This document shows positions 54,501 to 64,000 of a stretch of 64,000 nt of DNA, piece by piece. Both the position numbers and the translations under genes were made by a program. The DNA is taken from NCBI GenBank assembly GCA_038503065.1, contig JBCAMK010000019.1, forward strand, positions 124,001-188,000. Reading direction: 5' to 3'. The stretch comes from Paragyromitra xinjiangensis. Lineage: Eukaryota; Ascomycota; Pezizomycetes; Pezizales; Discinaceae. Under the pieces are notes generated by a model. It had not been told where the DNA came from, searched no databases, and saw only the letters and a list, made by a program, of their open reading frames with translations. How positions within the stretch are numbered: position 1 is the stretch's first letter; the number at the start of each line of letters is the position of its first letter.

Positions 54501-55600
54501 GATTTTACTTACGTGCAAACTGTGCTCAGATTCAAGAACTCCTGTTAAAACTATTTCTGCCTTCTTTTTTCCGCCTTCTTCTCTTCCACCTTCCCGGCAA
54601 GGGCTTTCTGCTTCGATGGCCAACGCAGGGCACGACAGCCTACCTTTTACCATGATCAGCTCAATGGCCTCCACGGTCTGCCTTGACGCTATTCCCCCCC
54701 ATTTCTGCCTTCTCTAAAAGACTCGGTCCGCAGCAGGTCAGGTGCGAAACGGTCTCTTTGACCACCCCAACGGAACCGTTTTGTCCGAATGCTCCCCGTT
54801 ATAACTCAACGTATCCGCTTGGTTGGTCACGATCACACCCCCTCCCCCTCCGGCTTCTTGTCCTGATCACTCTATTTGTTTGAGATTGTTTTCTTTGACG
54901 CTAATGCAGCACTCTTCATCGGTCCTTAACTTCTCCCCCCAAGAAAACCTGTCGCTCTCTCGCTTTCTACGTATACACGCTCCCATCTCACCCACATTCA
55001 CAGACCCAGCCCCTGCACGGCATCAGCGTCATCGCTTCCAAAAAGTGCGCTTCTCTCCCTCCTTGTGCGAAATTGCTTGGGCCCTTCTTTTCACCCCCGC
55101 CCCGCACTCTCGTCTTTTCTCCTATACATGCCGCGCCATTCTACGAAAAATTTCTCCACCGGCCAATGTATTCACTCGGAAAGCCCGACGAAACAATGTC
55201 CATGTTGACCTGTTGACCTGTAATTGATTATAAAAAATGTGAGCGTCATAGCCTATGCAAATGGCGGGACGGCTCCCCCCCACCTCAATGAATTCCCAGG
55301 GCGAGCAGAAAAAATGCAGCCTGATAGTCCAATCCCGGAGAGCTCATAAAGGAGGAGCTCGTCCCGAGAGCGCTCAGCTTCTTCTTCCCCTCTTTTCCAT
55401 CTCTACACACAATCCGTCTTCGAAATACGTTGGTCGAGCGCTGTGGGAATCTCTGCCTATTCTTTTTCTTCTTTTAATCTGTGCGACCGAAGAAACTTGG
55501 ATAAATTGTCTCGAAAGAGGCTCCCTTCACTTCTTCTACTTCTACTTCTACTTCCCATCTCCGCAACCGAAACAATTTATCTTTGAAGGCACGCGGACAG
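51501..55600. other. Intergenic region without supported genes
   Basis: Only short open frames of low coding quality. 54500-55600 becomes C/T-rich on the plus strand, as is common upstream of fungal genes. Confidence 0.3.
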
Positions 55601-55610
55601 AGCTATAAAG
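55600..55610 (+). promoter_or_regulatory. Possible TATA box upstream of the 56228 gene
   Basis: GCTATAAAGTC in a pyrimidine-rich region, about 620 bp before ATG 56228. It would give a long 5' leader containing small upstream frames (for example from 55828). Tentative. Confidence 0.3.
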
Positions 55611-56227
55611 TCCTCTTCCCCTCCCCCACAATTCATCTACGCCGACCTAGATTGAGTCTCACAAAACACCCCTCTGCTTGGGGAAACACAAATCCCCACC
55701 AGTAAAAAAAAGAACACAAAAATAATTCTTCTACCCTTTTCCACATTTACCACTCCCACCCAAACCCATCCTACAACTACAACTCTGAGCCCCATCTCAA
55801 TAGCTCTTACTCCGTCCACTGATACTCGTGGCGACTCTCCTACTACTACAGTCCTTCTCGAGTCATACCGAAACCAGCAAAGTTGGCCTCGTTATCAGCT
55901 ACAACAGCAGGAGTAGCTCCATCACTCACCCCAGTAACAGCACCAAGGTCCCTATCCGGTTCCTTATCTTTTACCTCCTTAAGCTTGCCTTCGTTATCAT
56001 CGTCAGAAACACCAACATCACTATTTCCTTCATCTTCGTTGTTGTTAATACCATCAACATCACGAGTGTCAGCTACCCCGAAATCGCTAGCCTCATATCA
56101 TTGGCACTACTACCCACGATAACAAGAGCAACAGCAACAAAAGTAAAACAGCTCATTTATTACTTTTCCTCACAGCCCGAAGACCAACAGTATCTTACCT
56201 GCTCAACTTCCCTCTCATCTCGCCGTC

Positions 56228-57060
56228 ATGACTTCAGGCTTTTCATCTGAACGCGAGCTTGCCAAAATCAAGCCCCATTCCGGCCTTTCGTCGCAGCTTG
56301 CACATAATGAGCCAACCAGGTACTACCCATCGCCTCCTATCATATGATAAAAAGCCAATCCCCCCATCAATAATTTCGATCTTGACAACTAATCGGAACC
56401 AGATCCCCCCGTGACCCTCGTGAATCATCGATTCCCCAGACTATCGGCCAGAATTCTGAGATTTCTCCCCGCCATTATGCTCCAGAATTGGCGCATAACC
56501 CTATTAATACGGTTGGTCTAACGGTCCGTTGATCTATGTGTTGACGTAGAGTGCTAACGTTCACAACTGTAAAGGCTATCAGATATACAACCCCCACTAC
56601 GTATACGATTCCAGTCGTAAACGATCGCAATGCGCTACTTCAACCCACTCTCACATGTCGTTGCCGTGAACAAGAAGTCTTTTCCACTCAACACAACCCT
56701 GAGTGTTGTGAGCACACGAGTGTGCCCAAGCATCTTGCCCCTCTTTTCCAGGACATTGAAGATTTATTCGGCACCCATACCACAGCCAATAATTCTCGTT
56801 CTGTTCCCAGCTCACCGAAATCCCAACCCAGCAGCGAGGCTGATGGCTCTTCGGATTGGACGGTTATCGACAAGTGTGAAGCTGCACCAGGTAACACACA
56901 TACCAGCATTGCGGCGTTGGTTGGGGAATACTATTCCCCTATGGAGGCATATCAGAGCTCCTCCTTTAAAGATGAACCTTGGTTCCTTAGAGTCGCACCC
57001 GGATATGCATACGGAGCTCCGTACAATCCGAATAGCACACCTTCTGAGCACGAGGAATAA
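56228..57060 (+). CDS. Putative host gene, hypothetical protein of 228 aa
   Basis: Three exons: 56228-56319, 56403-56511 and 56575-57060 (687 nt). Intron 1 has GTACTA, AACTAATC and CCAG; intron 2 has GTTGGT, GTGCTAACG and AAAG. The first two exons are Ser/Pro-rich and polar. Exon 3 has a Cys-containing stretch (CRCREQEVFSTQHNPECCEH), then FQDIEDLFGTHTTAN, a Ser-rich linker with DWTVIDKCEAAP, and an aromatic C-terminus (WFLRVAPGYAYGAPYNP). It has no membrane segment, signal peptide or known domain. The joined frame is fully open and the introns have good branch points, so it is likely a real chromosomal gene. Start chosen because it gives the longest consistent frame in exon 1. Confidence 0.5.
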
Positions 57061-57885
57061 GGCGGGGAAAGAAAGTTCGGACATGTATCCGTACACGTAT
57101 CCACCAGATGCGACCAAGATATGATGAAGTACTGGATTTTTTTATGAGGCTTGAGGGGAACGTATCGCCCAATTTTCTGACCAAGAATGATCAGTCAAGC
57201 TTATCGGAGGGAATGATTATTCACGAATTCACTTAATTGCGCATAATGGTTATGGAAGAGGCGGACCTTGAAAAATGAACCTCGTGCGGAGGTTTTTTTT
57301 TCTTTTTTTTTTTTTCGGGGGAGAGGGAGGCACTCTAGAACCAATTCACTCGAGCTTCGATCATGTCGTCACAACGAAAATTCTCCTTTGTCGTTCACGG
57401 GTTTTTCTTAATGGAACAGTACTGGGTTGATGGATTCTCTGGGAGTTTAAGGATATAGGAAGGCCGGCTGGGAACTTTGGGGATTTGGGGCTTGGGAAGT
57501 CAGTCTTTCGACATACATCTTCTAGTAATATACTCTCTAGAGTGGAATAGCCACGTCATAAAAAAAAAAATTTGGGGGGGTCACCCTAAAAGACTTTATT
57601 TCTTGCTTATGTGTACATATCACGTCACCGATTAGAGATGAACTAGACGAAAGAAAAAAATCATACGTGGCAGACCACAGTGCGAACTTGGTGCGAAATA
57701 ACTGGTACGACGGGCTGATCCTGAGAATAATAGTAGTTGAACGGTGAGGATCCAGTGTTTCATGACCACATATCTGCCTAGGCCCCTCAATGAACAGACA
57801 ATATCTTGGCCAACAAACGATAATAAATGCCTCAACTAGCGAATCCCAAGACCCACTCGGAAAGAGATATCTTCATCCAGGGATA
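57061..57885. other. 3' flank and intergenic
   Basis: A poly-T tract (57293-57315) and a short poly-A (57560-57570). No gene seen. Confidence 0.3.
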
Positions 57886-58143
57886 CAGTCACCCCCGGCC
57901 ACTCGACGAAACTGGCCATTTGACGAACAGAGGTCGTCGCTTAGGAGACTTTTACAACTCTCTCGAATTTTTGCAAAAATCCTACTACATGATAGCCCAA
58001 AATATTGTACAAATAAGATTTATTGCTGACTAGGCCCAGGCCCCGCTGTTCCCTGACTTGAAGCCTGGGGACTCATAGTTTTCCGCTTTTTCGCAGCGAA
58101 TTTCGTCAAACGCCCAGTTTCGTCGAGTGGTCAGGAGTGACTG
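57886..58143. mobile_element. 258-bp MITE with about 42-bp terminal inverted repeats
   Basis: Left CAGTCACCCCCGGCCACTCG and so on to TTTGACGAA (57927); the right arm 58102-58143 is the inverse with a few mismatches. Left flank is TA, right flank TG, so the duplication is eroded or the boundary is off by a base. No ORF. 58144-58922 has no gene. Confidence 0.65.
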
Positions 58144-58922
58144 TGATGTGCTTCTACCCCATTTGTATTCCCGAGCTCGCAGACGGATCACCCAAAGAAA
58201 ACATGTTTGCCACATGATTGATGTACTTTTCACTACGCTTGGAATCCCCACGCTCATGATTGCCAATTACAAAAAATTACCTAAAACACTTAAACGCAAT
58301 ACGCGACTCCAAGAAAGGACTGGTTCGCCCACACCCGTGTTCACCGCTCACACGTACCCAGATGTGGGCACCCATATGCATTACCACCCCTAGAATAATA
58401 TCACAACTCACCTAACAAAAACGTGGCTTTTCGGGTCGGCTCACCTGCGCAAACAGTGTTTTTCTAGCAGGCGACTTGCTCACGAGTACGGAGGCGGTTA
58501 AGCCGAGTGATTTCTTATGAATTAGGCAAACCACTCCTGGCATGTTTCTCGCGTAAAAAAAAATCTAAAAAAATCTAAAATTATAAGGATTTTCCGGCAG
58601 AAGGATCTTCAGGGAAAGACAAAATCGCAAGCAAAATATGATGGTGGAACAATGCCATGTGTGAAGGTGAGGAACGTATCCAACCACACCTATAAGCGCC
58701 TCAGACCCATTCTGTTCATGGAACTTGCCGTCAAAATAAACAAAGTCGCCAGCCCAATGACATCACCTCACAGCAAGGCCAATGATCGACAGGCCGCTTA
58801 GCACCCCATGCATCGGATATAGCTACTTAGGAGAACAGAAATGTCCCATCCCGGATACTATCCATGCATCATATTTCGTCGGAATGTGCCCCGCACGTGG
58901 GGACCCGTTGGTCACTAGAATA

Positions 58923-58975
58923 CTCGTATTCTCGTGACGTTTCCGAACTGGCCTGGGTCCGCATGGAGGTGCATA
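58923..58975 (+). repeat. Left terminal inverted repeat of the Tc1-type element
   Basis: 53 bp, identical to the reverse complement of 60559-60611; preceded by TA. Confidence 0.9.
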
Positions 58976-59134
58976 CGGCCATAATAGAGGCAGGGACCAA
59001 TGAATTAGTACCGAATGTCGCAAGTGAGCTGGCAGCGCAGAGCCTCAAGGTGAGAGAGCTTGGGTAAAAGGTTCGGGGTTGAGGAGTGAGGTTGGAGTTG
59101 GGTAGTGTCCAGAATACATCACGATCAGCCCAAA

Positions 59135-60509
59135 ATGATCAGGTATCCACGGGGAAAGACAACATCGATGTCCAAGCGAGGACAAATTCTTGCATATGCG
59201 ACTTTGACAGGACCTCGGAAGATGAAGCTATCTGAGATAGCTGCGAAGTCTCAGGTTCCGATGAGTACCTGCTCAGATATCATCAACAAGGCAAGAAGAA
59301 AGGCAGAAGAAACTGGGAATCCTGACCTGTGTGCTGCAGAGAACTTAGCACCTGAACCAAATTCCCAGAAAGGATGCAATAGTGTTTTAACACCAGCGGA
59401 AGAAAAGAGGTTGATAGAGTTGACTTTGTCAGATGCTGAGCATTGTCGGATGCCATTTGAAGACCTTGCAGCAGCAGGTATGCTCGGTAATAATTTTTTT
59501 TAAGTATAAGCTGACCTCGAATAGCGGGACTCGATATATGTGCAACTACTGTTAAGAAAGTACTCGCATCAGATGGAATCCACCGTCGAAAGCCTACTAA
59601 AAAGCCTTCTTTAAGCCCTGAGCAAAAGGCAGCGAGACTAGAATTTTGTCTCAAGTATCGATACCTCAACTGGCAAAATGTGGTCTTTACAGATGAGACC
59701 TATTTTGAGACTGGTAATTTAAGAAGCCGCCGTGCAAGAGGGGTTTTGCGGCGGGCAGGAGAGCAACATTTGCCCAGAAACCTCAATCGAAAATTCCCTA
59801 AAGGTGCAACAGTTATGTTTTGGGGAGCTATTCTTTACGGATGCCCAGGTATATGATTCTTGTTACATGTAACTCTTAATTAAAAGTTTAAAATAATGTT
59901 AACAAATACTATAATTTAGGTTCTGATCTTCCTTATCATGTCTACAAGACACCATACGAGACATCAAAGGAGAGAAAGGCTGCAGATGTACATCTCCGTC
60001 AGGAGTTTGAAGCTGAGCTTAGACAACAAGAATGGCTCAACTACATGGGCTTTCAACAACAATTCATACCTGAGTTGAAGGTTCGAGGGGAAGATAGAAA
60101 AGGTGGAATTGACTGGTACATTTACAGAGAGCGAATTTTGAATCCTCTGTTATTTCCCTTTGCCACTACTGCTGCAGTTCAACGGCCAGATCTCGTTATC
60201 ATGGAGGATAATGCCCCTTCTCACAAGCACCATTATCACCATGAGGCACGCTGGCGTCAGGGAGTAAACAGGCTAGAATGGCCTGCCAATTCCCCCGATT
60301 TGAACCCTATAGAAACGATATGGAATGAGATGAAGGACAAGATTAAAAAAAGGTTGGGCTGGCAATTTACAGCAAAGGGGATAAGGGCTGTTGTGGAGGA
60401 AGAATGGAAGAATTATCCTGTAGAAAGGATAAATCATCACATCATGTCTATGTCAAGGAGGATTGAGGCTTGTATTGCTGATGAGGGGGGTAATAGTTTC
60501 AATTTTTAG
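59135..60509 (+). CDS. Tc1/mariner transposase (DD34E type)
   Basis: Exons 59135-59477, 59525-59848 and 59920-60509; 418 aa. Intron 1 is GTATGC...AATAG and intron 2 is GTATAT...TTTAG; both restore the frame. First ATG 59135 (MIRYPRGK); a GTG 30 nt upstream in the same frame is less likely. The N-terminal helix-turn-helix region has LSEIAAKSQVPMSTCSDIINKARR. Catalytic residues are D in VFTDETYF (exon 2), D in VIMEDNAPSHKH and E in SPDLNPIETIW, with 34 residues between the last two. It should be nuclear and cut at the 53-bp ends. No lesion is visible, so it may be active. Confidence 0.88.
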
Positions 60510-60558
60510 ATGTATTTTGTAAATCGATTTGCTAGATATTTTGTATGTATGCAGGTCA

Positions 60559-60611
60559 TATGCACCTCCATGCGGACCCAGGCCAGTTCGGAAACGTCAC
60601 GAGAATACGAG
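60559..60611 (-). repeat. Right terminal inverted repeat of the Tc1-type element
   Basis: 53 bp, perfect inverse of the left repeat; followed by TA. Confidence 0.9.
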
Positions 60612-60731
60612 TAGACATGCGCCATGCTTGATACGAAGCACATCCATTTAGACGCAATGAGCAGATAGCCGGGATCGACGGAATCTCGGTAGCTTACAGG
60701 AGCTGGCAGGAGATGCTTGACACTTGCCATC

Positions 60732-60769
60732 TCATGACGTTTCTAACTAGCCCAGGCCCACATAGAGAT
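60732..60769 (+). repeat. Diverged solo end of a related Tc1-type element
   Basis: ATGACGTTTCTAACTAGCCC and the following CAGGCCCACATAGAG resemble the 58923 terminal repeat (GTGACGTTTCCGAACTGGCC, CTGGGTCCGCATGGAG) with several changes. It may be a remnant of an older copy. Confidence 0.45.
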
Positions 60770-61391
60770 ATATCGATACATATGACTATGAGTATCTAGA
60801 GTAACGTAATAGAGTACGATTAACTCTAAGTGTATATCTCTGTAGGAGAGTGTATTTAAAGCACATGACTACCTCACGAGTCAGATAGAAACCTATCAAA
60901 ACAGATCAAGTGGTCAGATAACCGAGCGTGATATACATATATACTGAGAGATGAACCTACAACTGACCTCACCGAGCAAAACAAAATACCCATGCCTATC
61001 AATAGGGATAATTCAGGCCCTTCATACTCATACTTATAGAAATATGTCGAATATATGACAAAGGCCATCCTTGGGAGCTCTCCCACTCATAAACTACTTT
61101 GGTCTACGTTGTAGGGCGCGTGTAGTTAACGACAGTGGTCTAGGGGTTAACGTTCGATTCTAAACTGAGTTAATTGAAGCTCGGATGAACATGTACACCC
61201 CTTACCCAAGGACACGTTCTATTTAGTCCCTGTATAAATCGATATCGCAACTCCATGGAAATGGATAACTGATATAGCTGAAGGCAGCCTCACTCATTAA
61301 AGTCGAATCGATATCGATACATACATGTAATTTTAATGAACTGTCCACATCAATATCAGACAAGGGTAAGCGGATTCCCTGAGTCAAGTAA

Positions 61392-61877
61392 TTGTACGTA
61401 TTCTCGCCCTGCTGTATTCTCCCCAACACCCCGCTCATGCTGTGGTTGGCATCGCGAAAGATGGTAGCTGTTTTGTGGCTGTACTTTCTTTTCTCGGAGG
61501 TTTCCGGAACATCGGCTCGCATGATCGAGCGGGGAAGCTGGGCTTGGCGTAGAGACTTTCTTTTATTACCTAGAGACCAGTACAGAATAACTGTTGCGCA
61601 GCGCTCAACCCAACAAGCCCGTCATCACGGCCAGTTAGAAGCTAGCCCAATCAGTCAAACTCTGAATGTTAGCCCAGGCGATCTTCTGTTTGTCCGCGGG
61701 GCGATTAAAGGATCAATCAAAAAACAATTCACGAACTTCCACCAACAGACGTTTCAGCTGCACGTTATAGCCTCGTCCAAACCACCTTACTTACCCAGAA
61801 CTCAACGAACACGCGTGAAACGCCTAAAAGCACCAGCACGAATCCGCCCATCCCGAGTGATAGGTCATGAACAATGA
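61392..61877 (+). CDS. Open frame of unknown function
   Basis: 161 codons. It has a hydrophobic N-terminal stretch, then a basic region (DQYRITVAQRSTQQARHHGQ, NVSPGDLLFVRGAIKGSIKKQF) whose PGDLLFVRG style recalls the C-terminal part of retroelement integrases, but I cannot place it. It is possibly an exon or relic of a retroelement. Genuine coding is uncertain. Confidence 0.25.
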   Translation: MYVFSPCCILPNTPLMLWLASRKMVAVLWLYFLFSEVSGTSARMIERGSWAWRRDFLLLPRDQYRITVAQRSTQQARHHGQLEASPISQTLNVSPGDLLFVRGAIKGSIKKQFTNFHQQTFQLHVIASSKPPYLPRTQRTRVKRLKAPARIRPSRVIGHEQ

Positions 61878-64000
61878 AGATGCGTACGCCCCACCTGCAC
61901 GGAAAATTTTTCTTGTTCCATAGACGAGAGACAGGCGTTAGTTTCTTCAAGCAACTCTCAGCCTGATACATGAGGCACAGTTGACATTGACAGCATGTAT
62001 CCAAGATCTCCAAGATACGTACACGTGGAGTCTTGTTTAATGTGCCTTCAGCTACCTAACCTAACACGTTAGAAAAGCAGGCATGTACATCAACCCCTGC
62101 TTTCTGCAGTAAGATCCAACTCGAGAAATGTGTAGCTCGGGCAGGATACTGATGGTGGAGATTGGTTGGTAGTTAGGCAATTACCATTCAAACAAGGGGT
62201 GAAAACAACGCGGAGATCGACGATTCTCGACGTCGACAATAATAATCCAGACTTCTGCCTTGCATCGCCAACACTGGTCCGCGGACCCATAAAAGTGCGC
62301 AGTAAGCTGGCAGACAGGCAGGCAACTAATTATGGGTGCGCAGTAGGCGCACAGCTGTAGATCAATTGGACCATGCTATCCCAGGGTTATTCGTACACAA
62401 ACACTGAAGACAATTGCAACTCGGCACCTCCACACCTCAGATCCTAGAAGAACAGACTACATGACATTACTGCACAACAGATGTACCATGAGCAATCTCC
62501 TATCTCATTCCACGCCCCAAAACCTCAACGAATTACATCAATTACTTTTGAAAAAAAGAATATGCGTTTCAGCACTGACCTTCTGCTGAGAAAGCCACGA
62601 TCGTAGCACAGCGCTGGCGACATAATATCAGGGCGGACGAAAATCAGTCGAGTAGTTAAAGGAAGTGCGTAGTGGGTTTAGAGGTCTGCATCCCCCCAGA
62701 CCATAGTACGTAGAGTCATTTCTAACCAGGAGCAGAGCAGGTGGGCAAAAACCGAATATCAATGATCATGAGCTGTACCAGATAACAGGCGTACCTGCAG
62801 TGCCGCTTACTGGGCCACGCACCCCTCAATGGGACCCTAGCTTCTGGTAATAAGACGGGTAAAATTAGCCCACATCCCAGGGAACGAAGGGCATTTCTGC
62901 AGATCCAGCCTAGTCCCGAAGGCTTGGGTGCCCAACCAGCACACCCACATCTCACCCACTATCTCGTAGCTCCAGTTCCAACGAAATTCTTGCCGTCAGT
63001 CTTGTGCGGGGCCTGCATACATATTGCTCCATCCAGGGATAAGACGGCTCGCCTACCGTGGTCAGAGAAAATTGACTACGTATTCAATTCTAAGAGAGTG
63101 AATGCAAGGCAAAAGCACTAGCTACTGAGCCCACTCTTATCATCCCTGTAACATACAGGTCCTTGAACCGCGTGCTGGCAACCAAATTCTTTGTCCCAAT
63201 TGCTGAAGACAGAAAAAGGAAACAGGAAACTTTCCGTTGCTGGCCCGCCCAGCTATGCGGCGTAACGATTCGTCAATCCCACTCCCGGGTTTTAATTTTC
63301 TGCCTATCACAACCTGGCCTGAAGCTAGTACTAACGTTTAGTTTGAGCCTATGAGGTATTCCCTAGATCCCTCGTGGAAAAAAATAGAACACAAACCGTG
63401 TGATTCGTTTTAGGCAAGATTGAGTTATTACGTCCAAGACGTTTCGAGCATCAACCTGTAGATGGCAGCAAGATTTTCCATCCCGACTGTCAGAACATGC
63501 GCATGTAGCCACGATTCTCCAACATATGCATGCAGGTAACCATTTCAGGGACTGGGTGGGCCCGTTTCTTTTTCTTCTTTTTTTCTTTCGGAAGGGGCGG
63601 TAACCCAGATCCGAGCAGGTCTAAACATATGCCATGTGCATGTGCATGCGTCACGTACGCACATGAAAAGAGCGTAAAAAGGGACCAAGACTTGACCTTG
63701 CATCCAGTCCCTCAGTTGAAACAGACAACTGGCCAGGTCACTCACTCATACTCTTCGGTGCGCCAGCTCATGCCCCCAACTTTCAAACGCCCCTTACTCG
63801 TCGTAGGAAGATCCACGCTATCTGCCTTTTTTTCTTCCTTTTTCTTTGGCGGCCGATCCCTCGAGACCCAAGGCCAATTATTTTGATCCCAAAACGGCTG
63901 CCGTCGATGCACATGCATGTGCTGTTGAGATCTGGGAGTTTTCGCCAATCATGAGCTAGCCCGATTCAAATCTAACGACAATTAACTTCCAACACATCAC
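61878..64000. other. Intergenic, no supported gene
   Basis: Only short frames. Two T-rich/TTTCTTC stretches (63565-63590, 63826-63850) followed by GGCGG-type sequence resemble each other. Nothing further can be supported. Confidence 0.3.

Larger units (their letters stand above)
58923..60611 (+). mobile_element. Complete Tc1-type DNA transposon
   Basis: Perfect 53-bp terminal inverted repeats (58923-58975 and 60559-60611), starting CTCGTATTCTCGTGACG, flanked by TA (58921-58922, 60612-60613). One intact, two-intron transposase gene lies between them. At 1689 bp it is the normal size for the family. Likely a recent insertion. Confidence 0.9.

Noticed and set aside
61131..61170. tRNA-like boxes (GTGGTCTAGGGGTTA and GTTCGATTC)
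   Set aside because: Only a few bases separate the two boxes, so there is no anticodon arm; at most a relic.

Overview
The window looks like chromosomal DNA of a filamentous fungus (Dikarya, most likely an ascomycete). Introns are short (about 46-75 nt) with CTAAC/CTAAT-type branch points. There is a short interstitial TTAGGG array, and all mobile families present (Ty3/gypsy, Plavaka, Tc1/mariner) are typical of fungal genomes. There are no bacterial-style operons and no convincing tRNA or rRNA gene. I cannot name the species.

Positions 1-42747 are one nested stack of transposons, four levels deep. Level 1 is a Tc1/mariner-like transposase gene (3-92 and 42385-42747). A Plavaka-type DNA transposon, P2 (93-42382), split it at a TA. 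Inside P2's transposase gene sits a second Plavaka-type transposon, P1 (1829-33172, duplicated TG). Inside P1 sit two Ty3/gypsy LTR retrotransposons of one family in opposite orientation: gypsy-1 (6464-17582, + strand) and gypsy-2 (21907-33138, - strand), each flanked by GCGG. Each removal rejoins a reading frame or a conserved transposon end, so every junction was checked by more than repeat similarity.

P1 and P2 share one architecture: a C2H2-finger Plavaka transposase on the minus strand, a divergent basic/acidic protein of unknown function (ORF2), and a multi-exon protein resembling the DUF6532 family (ORF3), between ends that start CATCAG(C/T)AAAAA. P2's genes are intact apart from the P1 insertion. 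P1's transposase has lesions, and gypsy-1 cuts its ORF2. A 249-bp MITE with the same ends sits inside P2. P1's introns and intergenic regions carry many copies of a GCCGACCTC/GAGGTCGGC palindrome.

The gypsy family has gag-protease and RT-RNase H-integrase in two overlapping frames, joined by a clear -1 frameshift signal (GGGAAAC plus a 10-bp stem), and a third long sense ORF after pol. That third ORF contains an HxD and an H-x13-R motif in a context that looks like a 2-oxoglutarate/Fe(II) dioxygenase. It is broken by small indels in both copies. A GCGTCGACGC palindrome recurs at seven matching places in each copy.

From 42748 to 64000 the DNA is gene-poor. It holds several small inverted-repeat elements with TA target duplications (45214-45471, 47646-47974, probably 57886-58143), an AT-rich stretch around 49.6-51.5 kb with the telomere-like array at 50821, one plausible three-exon host gene of unknown function (56228-57060), and one complete, apparently intact Tc1-type transposon with perfect 53-bp terminal repeats (58923-60611).
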